From Actinomycetota bacterium (lineage in GTDB: Bacteria > Actinomycetota > Acidimicrobiia > Acidimicrobiales > Ilumatobacteraceae): DNA of 39,018 nt. Shown one piece after another: positions 1-6,062 of the stretch (positions are counted from its first letter, which is position 1; every line of letters starts with the position of its first letter). A program made the position numbers and the translations under genes. The notes below the pieces were generated by a model. It did not search any database. It was given only the letters and a program-made list of their open reading frames with translations, and had not been told where the DNA came from. Location of the stretch: assembly GCA_005793785.1 (NCBI GenBank), contig SXPW01000115.1:1-39018 (forward strand). Reading direction: 5' to 3'.

Positions 1-27
1 ATGCTCTACCAACTGAGCCACGTCCGC
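1..27 (-). tRNA. tRNA 5' part, probably tRNA-Gly (truncated by window edge)
   Basis: Read on the minus strand, the first 27 bases form the 5' acceptor strand (GCGGACG), T8, G9, and a complete D arm with stem GCTC/GAGC around the loop AGTTGGTA, ending at the junction with the anticodon stem. The anticodon and 3' half lie outside the window. The acceptor sequence and D arm resemble actinobacterial tRNA-Gly (GCC), but without the anticodon the identity is a guess. The 5' end lies one base after the stop codon of the transporter gene upstream, so the two are probably co-transcribed and separated by RNase P. Confidence 0.85.
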
Positions 28-28
28 G

Positions 29-973
29 TTAGGGATTTGAGTTTAGCAACGGGTCGACGGTCCCCACCGCGTCGCTCTTCGTGGTGCGAACCGAGGTCGT
101 GCTGAGGATGACACCGCCCAAACCCAACAGCACCACCACTCCACCGAGCATCTGCACGAGCGACACTCCCTGATCGAGGAACACGAACGCCAATGCCGTC
201 GACATGACGGGCCCACCGAGCGTGATGAGCGATGACACGGTCGTGTCGAGATAGCGCTGTGCCCAAGTCATGAGATAGTGCCCCGTGGTTCCCGGGATCA
301 ACATCATGAGCACGAGGAACATCCAATCGCGCGCCGTGACGGAACCGAGATCGTCGCTGGTGATGAGTGCCCAGGGAATGGCGAGCAACACGTTGGTGAG
401 GCAGACGCCGGTGAGGAACGACCAACTGTTCGTACCCTCGTCGCGCGCGCGTTTGGCGGCGATGAAGTACACGGTCCAGATCAACATGTTGCCGAGCGCC
501 ATCGAGTCACCGAGCAAACCGTGTTCACTGTCGGCGCCACCCGACTCGGCGCCGGCAACGACGGCCACGACTCCGACGAAACTCACGAGCGAATACACCA
601 CCCGTTGAGCCGTGATTCGTTCGCCCAGGATTCGCGGCGCGAGGAAGAGCAGCACCGCCGGCGTCAAACTGCCGATCAGCGTGGCGTTGGCAATCGTGGT
701 GTGCTGGAACGAACCGAAACCCAGTGCCGCCGAGACGGAGAAGAACACTCCCGGCTTCCACGACACGGCCAGATGGTGACGGGTGAACCCGTCGCCGGCC
801 AGGTGTGCCAACGTGAACAGCACCGGCAGCCAGATGAGTTGGCGGTACAACACGATGGTCGGCAACGAGATGGAAAGACTCGAGACGAAGATCGGTCCGA
901 CCGCCCAAGCCACGACGGCAACGACGACGGCGGCAATCGGGGCGGCGCGCACGCCACGAACCGACTCGCTCAT
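29..973 (-). CDS. EamA/DMT-superfamily transporter
   Basis: A 314-residue, strongly hydrophobic protein with about ten predicted membrane segments arranged as two EamA halves, the usual size for the drug/metabolite transporter superfamily. The second half carries the typical stretch around PGTTGHYLMTWAQRYLDTTVSSL, a family hallmark just before the last four helices. Members export or import small metabolites (amino acids, nucleosides, drugs); the substrate cannot be read from sequence. ATG start, 13 bases after the preceding small gene, no clear Shine-Dalgarno. The TAA stop is separated by a single base from the tRNA that follows. It is the third gene of a small operon. Confidence 0.85.
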   Translation of the reverse strand: MSESVRGVRAAPIAAVVVAVVAWAVGPIFVSSLSISLPTIVLYRQLIWLPVLFTLAHLAGDGFTRHHLAVSWKPGVFFSVSAALGFGSFQHTTIANATLIGSLTPAVLLFLAPRILGERITAQRVVYSLVSFVGVVAVVAGAESGGADSEHGLLGDSMALGNMLIWTVYFIAAKRARDEGTNSWSFLTGVCLTNVLLAIPWALITSDDLGSVTARDWMFLVLMMLIPGTTGHYLMTWAQRYLDTTVSSLITLGGPVMSTALAFVFLDQGVSLVQMLGGVVVLLGLGGVILSTTSVRTTKSDAVGTVDPLLNSNP

Positions 974-986
974 CGATCGCCGCCGA

Positions 987-1211
987 CTACGAACGCTTGT
1001 CGGCGGGACGCAGATCGATGCGTAACGTCAGAATGCCGTCGTCGAGGGTCGCCTGCGCGTCACCGATCATCGCGAAGTCCTGGAAATCGGTGTTGGCCTG
1101 GGCGATGAATTGTTGGCGCTCCTCCCCCGCGACGGGAGGCAATGGACGCTTGCGGACCGCGGCGGCTCGTTCCTTGAATCGCTGAATCATCTCGACTGGA
1201 TCGAAATTCAC
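987..1211 (-). CDS. Hypothetical small soluble protein (74 aa)
   Basis: I do not recognise a family. The protein is 74 residues, soluble, charged, with a helical N-terminal half (FDPVEMIQRFKERAAAVRKR) and a C-terminal half that looks like two short beta strands (ATLDDGILTLRIDLR). Its ATG overlaps the TGA of the upstream gene by four bases (ATGA), the pattern of translational coupling, so it is very likely a real gene and may act with the upstream membrane protein. A shadow ORF is unlikely given the coupling and the codon use like its neighbours. Confidence 0.65.
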   Translation of the reverse strand: MNFDPVEMIQRFKERAAAVRKRPLPPVAGEERQQFIAQANTDFQDFAMIGDAQATLDDGILTLRIDLRPADKRS

Positions 1212-1402
1212 GGCTCCACCGTAGTTCGCACGTCACGCAACATCGCCTTGCGCGTGTCTTCATCGGCGTCCTTGAAAGCGCGCTCACCGATGACTTCGAG
1301 TGGTGCGAGGACGGGATTGTCGACGCGTGACGCCTTCCAGAACCACGCGGTGACACCAGCGAGCGCGATACCGACGGCAATCATGAGGAGACCGACGAGC
1401 AC
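1208..1402 (-). CDS. Hypothetical single-pass membrane protein (64 aa)
   Basis: A 64-residue protein with one hydrophobic segment at about residues 1-22 followed by a short charged cytoplasmic-type tail (KDADEDTRKAMLRDVRT). No family recognised. Starts at a GTG; a TAGTTT hexamer ends 6 bases upstream, so the transcript is probably leaderless. It heads the operon with the 74-residue protein (4-base overlap), the EamA transporter and the tRNA. The start lies only 17 bases from that of the divergent gene at 1420. Confidence 0.6.
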   Translation of the reverse strand: MLVGLLMIAVGIALAGVTAWFWKASRVDNPVLAPLEVIGERAFKDADEDTRKAMLRDVRTTVEP

Positions 1403-1419
1403 GATGCCAAACTAGTTGG
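1403..1419. promoter_or_regulatory. Overlapping divergent -10 elements between two small genes
   Basis: Only 17 bases separate two divergent GTG start codons. They contain the palindrome AACTAGTT (1410-1417). On the minus strand TAGTTT (1414 to 1409) is followed by 6 bases and GTG; on the plus strand CAAACT (1408-1413, matching the -10 consensus TANNNT only at A2 and T6) is followed by 6 bases and GTG. Both transcripts would start at or next to the start codon. Inference from sequence only; no recognisable -35 hexamers. Confidence 0.4.
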
Positions 1420-1800
1420 GTGACCAACGCGCTCTCCACACTTGGATTCCTCGCTGTCATCGGATTCCTCGCCTGGTTGGGTTGGGGGCTCGAGCCGCAC
1501 TGGGCGTCGAAGGATGGACGAAAGTTCATGTGTCGCATGCAGTTGCACACCGACGACCGCGACCCACGGACGCGGTGGCGTGACGTCAAGGTCGGCATCG
1601 ACGGTGACGAGTTGCTGGTGTTCGCGCGATCCCGACGAACCGGCGACCTCCGCGGAGTATGGAGGGTCGTCGGCGCGAACAACGACGACGCCAAACGACG
1701 ACGCCTCTACGAGATCCGAACCGCGAACGACGCCAGCGCAACGTTGCGCCTGCCCAAGTCGAGTCGCGCAGTCCCGCTCCTCGACGAATTGGTCCCCTGA
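1420..1800 (+). CDS. Hypothetical membrane-anchored protein, possibly DUF2550-like (126 aa)
   Basis: GTG start. Residues about 5-25 form a hydrophobic anchor; the rest is a small basic domain with alternating strands (WRDVKVGIDGDELLVFARSR, GVWRVVG, LYEIRTANDASATLRL). The order of an N-terminal helix followed by a CRMQ..-type start, a central 'gDeLlvF' strand and a C-terminal strand recalls the actinobacterial DUF2550 membrane proteins, but the match is from memory and weak. Faces metX tail to tail with 34 bases between; those bases contain only short weak hairpins. Confidence 0.6.
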   Translation: MTNALSTLGFLAVIGFLAWLGWGLEPHWASKDGRKFMCRMQLHTDDRDPRTRWRDVKVGIDGDELLVFARSRRTGDLRGVWRVVGANNDDAKRRRLYEIRTANDASATLRLPKSSRAVPLLDELVP

Positions 1801-1834
1801 CGATCCGTGCCTCGACGTCGGCGGGCTCGCCACC

Positions 1835-2998
1835 TCACCCGGACGTGAGCAACCGCGTGATGGGACCACCAACTTGCGCGAGGTCGATCAGGAAGGCATC
1901 GTGTCCGTGCGGGGAGTCGATCTCCGCGTAGTCGGCCTCCACCCCGTTGCGAGCGACGAGGTCGCGAATCTGGCGCTGCTGATACGTCGGATACAGGATG
2001 TCGCTCGAGATTCCCATTGCCAGGGTTCGCGCGGAGATACGGGCCATGGCCTTCTCGAGACCACCACGACCGCGCGAAACATCGTGCAGGTCCATGGCCT
2101 TACCGATGAGCAGATAACTGTTGGTGTCGAAGCGTCGGATCAAGCGGTCGCCATGGTGGTCGAGGTAGCGCTCCACCTCGAACTTGTCCCACAGTCCGAT
2201 GCCGTTGTTTTCCGCGTCCATGTCCGCAAGGTCGCGACCGAACCTGTCGGTGAAGACGTTGTCGCTTCGGAACGTCACTTGTGCGACCATTCGCGCGATC
2301 GCCAAGCCCTCCCATGGACCTTCTCCCGTGCTCGCGTCGTAGTAGTCGCCGCCCCGCCAGCGGGGGTCCAACCGGATGGCGCGACGACCGATGGCTCCCC
2401 AGGCAATCTGTTGTGCGGTGGACTGTGCGCACGTGCCAATCACCGCCAACGAGCCCACACGATCCGGATAGGTGATCGCCCACTCGAGCGCCTGCATCCC
2501 GCCCATCGATCCGCCCATCACGTTGTGCCATCGCCGCACACCGAGGTGGTCCGCGAGTCGCACCTGTGCGCGAACCATGTCGCGAACCGTAATCACCGGA
2601 AAGCGCGAGCCGTACGGCACGCCATCGTCGGGATGCGGTGACGCCGGACCTGTGGTGCCCTGACAACCACCGAGCACGTTGCTACAAACGACGAACCACT
2701 CGTTGGTGTCGATGGCGAGACCTGGTCCGACCAAACCCTCCCACCACCCGGGAGTTGGATGGCCGTCCTCGGCTGCACCGGCGACATGACTGTCACCCGT
2801 CCACGCATGGCAAACGAGTACGGCATTGGAGCCGTCGGCGTTGAGTTGACCCCATGTTTCGTATGCGATCGTCACGTCACGAAGCGTGACGCCCACGTCG
2901 AGCGCGACGGCTCGTTCACCCAACGACAGGAACCGTCGACGCCCCACCGGCTGTGCAGCCGACCACGCGCCCGTGGCGGGGTAATCGGTGCGTTGCAT
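1835..2998 (-). CDS. metX: Homoserine O-acetyltransferase
   Basis: Transfers acetyl from acetyl-CoA to homoserine, the first committed step of methionine synthesis through direct sulfhydrylation. The 387-residue alpha/beta-hydrolase has all MetX hallmarks: the nucleophile elbow GGSMGGMQ with Ser164, the aspartate of SSDILYP (Asp333), the histidine of SPHGHDAF (His366), and the N-terminal LVCHAWTGDSHVAG and CSNVLGGCQGTTGP loops. In this family acetyl versus succinyl specificity can vary, so MetX activity is the expected but not proven one. ATG start at 2998 with AGAGGGA eight bases upstream. The 170-base leader holds a SAM-riboswitch-like RNA, so expression is probably shut off when S-adenosylmethionine is plentiful. 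Confidence 0.95.
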   Translation of the reverse strand: MQRTDYPATGAWSAAQPVGRRRFLSLGERAVALDVGVTLRDVTIAYETWGQLNADGSNAVLVCHAWTGDSHVAGAAEDGHPTPGWWEGLVGPGLAIDTNEWFVVCSNVLGGCQGTTGPASPHPDDGVPYGSRFPVITVRDMVRAQVRLADHLGVRRWHNVMGGSMGGMQALEWAITYPDRVGSLAVIGTCAQSTAQQIAWGAIGRRAIRLDPRWRGGDYYDASTGEGPWEGLAIARMVAQVTFRSDNVFTDRFGRDLADMDAENNGIGLWDKFEVERYLDHHGDRLIRRFDTNSYLLIGKAMDLHDVSRGRGGLEKAMARISARTLAMGISSDILYPTYQQRQIRDLVARNGVEADYAEIDSPHGHDAFLIDLAQVGGPITRLLTSG

Positions 2999-3005
2999 GG
3001 TGTGT

Positions 3006-3012
3006 TCCCTCT
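3006..3012 (-). promoter_or_regulatory. Shine-Dalgarno of metX
   Basis: AGAGGGA on the minus strand, eight bases before the ATG at 2998. It is one of the few clear ribosome binding sites at an operon head in this window, and lies about 37 bases after the riboswitch pseudoknot strand, so the riboswitch could control access to it. Confidence 0.6.
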
Positions 3013-3048
3013 TCGTTCCGCCACCACGCTGGGTTTTGCCACCAAACG

Positions 3049-3140
3049 ATCCGTTGTCCCTTGCGGGACCACATCGCCACCGAAGTGACTTGGCACCGTG
3101 GATTCCCGGTTGCCGGACCGTTTGGTCGCTCGTGATGTAG
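3049..3140 (-). promoter_or_regulatory. SAM riboswitch of the SAM-I/SAM-IV clan, most like SAM-IV
   Basis: On the minus strand the metX leader folds as follows: P1 CTACATC (3140-3134) with GATGTGG (3075-3069), seven pairs including wobbles; P2 GACC-AAAC-GGTC (3127-3116); the conserved core CGGCAACC (3115-3108); P3 ACCG (3110-3107) with CGGT (3098-3095), continuing into GGTGCC (3097-3092); P4 GTCAC-TTCG-GTGGC; then P5 GTCCC-GCAA-GGGAC (3069-3056), abutting P1. The P3 loop contains AUCC (3103-3100), which pairs with GGAU (3052-3049) just behind P5, as in the extra pseudoknot of SAM-IV. The CGGCAACC and GGTGCC blocks are the SAM-I/SAM-IV signature. P2 is minimal (four pairs), so a SAM-I/IV variant class is also possible. 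Confidence 0.85.
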
Positions 3141-3168
3141 CGGTACAGAGGCTAGCGGTAGCGTTTGA

Positions 3169-3537
3169 CTACCCGACGGGCGGAGTTGGGGCTGCACACG
3201 TTCGTCGTGCCGCCACTCGGCGATACACCACGGCGGCAATCTGGCGGATGACCGGCAATGCAATAAGCCAGCCGGCGACCGACCAGGGTGCACGCGCATG
3301 ACGCAGGGCGCTCGCAACAGCAACGTGTGCCGAGGAAACGACACCCTCTGCACTCACCCATTGCACGGCGGCCTCACAATCCGCGCGACTCAGTCCGAGC
3401 GCGGGGAGATCGGCGCTCTGGAACGCGACGGCAGTCAGCGGCCGACTCGTTCGTCGTTGGAGAAAGCGGACGCACGACCGACAGAAATCGCACTCACCGT
3501 CGAACACGAGTACCGCACTCGTTAGCGTTGCAGCCAC
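3169..3537 (-). CDS. DCC-family (DUF393) thiol-disulfide oxidoreductase-like protein
   Basis: Contains the hallmark VFDGECDFCRSCVRFL, the D-G-x-C-x-x-C motif of the DUF393/YuxK 'DCC' family (Cys16 and Cys19 from the chosen start), followed by FQSADLPALGLSRADCEAAVQWV and a C-terminal hydrophobic stretch (residues about 80-105), as in this family. Predicted redox role; no substrate is known to me. The reading frame is open upstream to 3588, but that would run into SURF1; I chose GTG 3537, which leaves one base to the divergent SURF1 GTG at 3539. About 123 residues, typical for the family. Its stop is 28 bases before the riboswitch. Confidence 0.75.
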   Translation of the reverse strand: MAATLTSAVLVFDGECDFCRSCVRFLQRRTSRPLTAVAFQSADLPALGLSRADCEAAVQWVSAEGVVSSAHVAVASALRHARAPWSVAGWLIALPVIRQIAAVVYRRVAARRTCAAPTPPVG

Positions 3538-3538
3538 C

Positions 3539-4276
3539 GTGGCTCGCGTGTTGCTGTCAGTCAAGATGATCGCGCTCCATGTCTTCACGATGGTATTGGT
3601 CGTGGTGATGGTAAACCTCGGATTGTGGCAACTCTCTCGTCACAACGACCGTGCCATGTTCAACGAGGCCGTACGGGCTCGCGCGGACCAGGCACCACGC
3701 CCTGCGGACGAGATCCTGGCGCTCGACCCTGATGTCGCCGATCTCGAGTGGTACCCGCTGTCGGCCACCGGCGAATACGTCCCCAACGAGGACCTGCTCG
3801 TGGTGAACGTATCGCAGGACGGCCAGGCCGGTGTCGACCCGGTCGCTGCGATGCGTCTCGACGATGGCTCGATCCTCCTCGTCAACCGTGGGTTCATTCC
3901 CCTGGCTGCCCAGGTTCCGGAGCCACCGGCGGGTCGTGTCACCATCGTCGGTCGAGTGCGGGTGAGCAACGCACGCAAGCGTGGCGCATTGACCGACGCA
4001 CCGACCGGTGACTTGCGCGAAATCCAGCGCATCGACATCCCCCGTCTCGCGGAGCAATTACCGGGTGACGTCCTTCCCATCTACGTCGACCTTCTCGGGA
4101 GCAACCCGCCGGATTCCCCGGTACTCTCGCGCATCGCCGACCCACAACTCACGCTCGGACCGCACTTGTCCTACGTCGTGCAGTGGTTCGTCTTCTCCCT
4201 GTGTGCCATCGCTGCATGGGTGTTCATCGTGCGACGAGCGCTCGCCACATCGCGCCAGGCGACGACATCAGCCTGA
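3539..4276 (+). CDS. SURF1-family protein (cytochrome c oxidase assembly)
   Basis: 245 residues with the SURF1 layout: an N-terminal membrane helix (about residues 10-27) ending in NLGLWQLSRHNDR, a large outer-face domain with LEWYPLSATGEYVPN and LLVNRGFIPL, and a C-terminal helix (about 214-234) preceded by GPHLSYVVQWFVFSL. SURF1 proteins help insert haem into the aa3-type oxidase. GTG start chosen because the segment VARVLLSVKMIALH aligns with the RfLLsPrWlalH start of other actinobacterial SURF1s; ATG 3566 is the alternative. A TAGCGT hexamer lies 10 bases upstream. Its last 53 bases overlap the 3' end of the lycopene cyclase gene on the other strand. Confidence 0.88.
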   Translation: MARVLLSVKMIALHVFTMVLVVVMVNLGLWQLSRHNDRAMFNEAVRARADQAPRPADEILALDPDVADLEWYPLSATGEYVPNEDLLVVNVSQDGQAGVDPVAAMRLDDGSILLVNRGFIPLAAQVPEPPAGRVTIVGRVRVSNARKRGALTDAPTGDLREIQRIDIPRLAEQLPGDVLPIYVDLLGSNPPDSPVLSRIADPQLTLGPHLSYVVQWFVFSLCAIAAWVFIVRRALATSRQATTSA

Positions 4277-5423
4277 GTCGCGTCGCTGCGCTCACCCGCC
4301 CGAAGACGCCGAGCATCGTGGCCCGAACGTCGCGCGGGTCGGCATCGACACGGAGGTAGGCGGCCCACCGGGAGGTCGGCAGCGAGAAGAAGGCGTCGAA
4401 AAAGTCGGGAAGCGACTCGGCGGGGAGCGACTGCAACACTGCCAGACCCATGTCGTACCACGCCCGCGTACGAATCTGCGCCTGCGGCCACACGGCGTCC
4501 CACACGGCACCACTCACGTCGCCACCCGAACGTCGACGCACGAGAGCGACTCGGATCGCCTCCGCGACACGCGGAGCCGCGCGCAATGACGCCGCCACCG
4601 AGTACCCCGTCACGGGGTGTACGTACCCCGCCGACGCCCCGAAACCAACGACACGCGTCGTTCGCGCCGGCAATGGCGCTCCCATGGGGATGCGCACGTG
4701 CTCGACGGCTCGCGCCGAGGATGTGAGGTCCACCTCCATACGACGAACCAATCGTTCACGCAGCGGTTCGATCGGCACCGGTGGCCGCGCGTACAACGAG
4801 GTCTCCTCGATCAGCGTCGATCCGTCGGGGAACGATGCTCCATAGAAGAACGTCGGCGGTCGACTCCAATCCATCAACGTGAATTCCCCGGGTCGGATGC
4901 CGGTCGAGGACGCGAGTGCCGAGTCGACGACGAGACCGTAGGCGGTTTGCGCACCGCCCGCGCGATCGTCGCTCCGTCGGGCTGATGGTTCGGGTCGATG
5001 TGCGAGCAGGACCCCGCTACCGGTCGCGTCGACCACCAAACGTGCGACCACCTTGGCACCGCCGTGCAGGCGCACGGTGCTCGTGTCGAGGTCGTGCTGC
5101 ACATCGATGACGGAATCGTCGATCGTTGCAACGCCCTCGAACAGTGCGGAACGTGTTCGCTGGTTGTCGAACACCATGTACGGACGTTGGAGCAGGTGCT
5201 CGCGCTCGGCGACCACGCGAACGACGTTCCACCTGCCGCGTTGGAGCGATGCCAACGGTGCACCCGTCTCGCATTCGACGACGTCGTCCTCCCATGCACC
5301 GTAGGTGGCGAGCCACGGCGTCGACGGCGAGACCACGAGCACGTCGACGCCGCGCGTGCGGAGCGATCGCGCGAGCGCCGCCCCGGCGGGACCTCCGCCG
5401 ACCACCACGACGTCGTGCCGCAC
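4224..5423 (-). CDS. crtL: Lycopene cyclase (CrtL/CrtY-type flavoprotein)
   Basis: 399 residues. An N-terminal dinucleotide-binding fold GGGPAG (9-14) is followed by the lycopene-cyclase signatures YGAWEDD (41-47), MDW (184-186), the catalytic-region EETSL (206-210) and GASAGYVHPVTGY (262-274). These resemble the plant/cyanobacterial CrtL group more than the heterodimeric CrtYc/d type. The enzyme would form beta-ionone rings on lycopene, giving beta- or gamma-carotene, the precursor of retinal and other pigments. No other carotenoid gene and no rhodopsin is in the window. Last gene of the MoxR-VWA-phosphatase operon, 3 bases after the phosphatase stop. ATG start. Its 3' end overlaps SURF1 by 53 bases. 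Confidence 0.88.
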   Translation of the reverse strand: MRHDVVVVGGGPAGAALARSLRTRGVDVLVVSPSTPWLATYGAWEDDVVECETGAPLASLQRGRWNVVRVVAEREHLLQRPYMVFDNQRTRSALFEGVATIDDSVIDVQHDLDTSTVRLHGGAKVVARLVVDATGSGVLLAHRPEPSARRSDDRAGGAQTAYGLVVDSALASSTGIRPGEFTLMDWSRPPTFFYGASFPDGSTLIEETSLYARPPVPIEPLRERLVRRMEVDLTSSARAVEHVRIPMGAPLPARTTRVVGFGASAGYVHPVTGYSVAASLRAAPRVAEAIRVALVRRRSGGDVSGAVWDAVWPQAQIRTRAWYDMGLAVLQSLPAESLPDFFDAFFSLPTSRWAAYLRVDADPRDVRATMLGVFGRVSAATRLRLMSSPGAMWRALVAR

Positions 5424-5426
5424 CGA

Positions 5427-6062
5427 TTACTCCACGTTGGCGAGATGGGCGTGATCGTTGTACCGCAGCAGACGCCAGATGTTCTCCCGCGGGCGGTACA
5501 ACTCGGTCAACGAACAATTCTTGGTGAACACCTCGAACCGCCCGCTCGAGGGCGCCTGCAAACAGTGCCGCAGGAGTGCGTCGATGGTGCCGCCGTGGCA
5601 GGTGACGACCACCGACTTGCCGCGGTAATCACGTTCGAGCTCACCGAACGCCGCGACGACACGCTCATGGAACTGCCCGAGCGTCTCACCGCCGGGGAAC
5701 ACCACGGTGTCGGGATCGCCATTGAAATCCGGTCGCCCGTACTTTGCCACGAAGTCGTCGTACTGCAGACCGTCACACAACGGTCCCGGATCGTGTTCGC
5801 CGAAACCAGGACGGATGTCGAGATCGTGGTGACCGATCATCGGGCCGAAAATCTCGGCGGTTTGTCTCGCGCGCGGATACGAACTCGACACCACGACGTC
5901 GACGCTCAGTTCCCCGGTCCTCTTCAACCGTTCACCGAGGGCCTCGGCCTGGGCGCGACCGAGATCGGTGAGACCACGACAACTTCGCAGGCCTCCGATG
6001 AATCGCTCGACGGTGGCGAAGGATTCGCCGTGGCGCACGAGCACCACGCGGGTGTCGGTCAT
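5427..6062 (-). CDS. Histidine phosphatase (phosphoglycerate-mutase-like)
   Basis: 211 residues beginning MTDTRVVLVRHGES, with the RHGE phosphohistidine motif at residues 10-13, the conserved SSSYPRARQTAE arginine-histidine pocket element, and the second histidine in VVVTCHGGTID. The length and lack of the long insertions of glycolytic dPGM point to a broad phosphatase (CobC/GpmB-like) of unknown substrate. The ATG overlaps the VWA gene stop by four bases (ATGA), which fixes the start against the longer open frame. It sits between the VWA gene and crtL. Confidence 0.85.
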   Translation of the reverse strand: MTDTRVVLVRHGESFATVERFIGGLRSCRGLTDLGRAQAEALGERLKRTGELSVDVVVSSSYPRARQTAEIFGPMIGHHDLDIRPGFGEHDPGPLCDGLQYDDFVAKYGRPDFNGDPDTVVFPGGETLGQFHERVVAAFGELERDYRGKSVVVTCHGGTIDALLRHCLQAPSSGRFEVFTKNCSLTELYRPRENIWRLLRYNDHAHLANVE

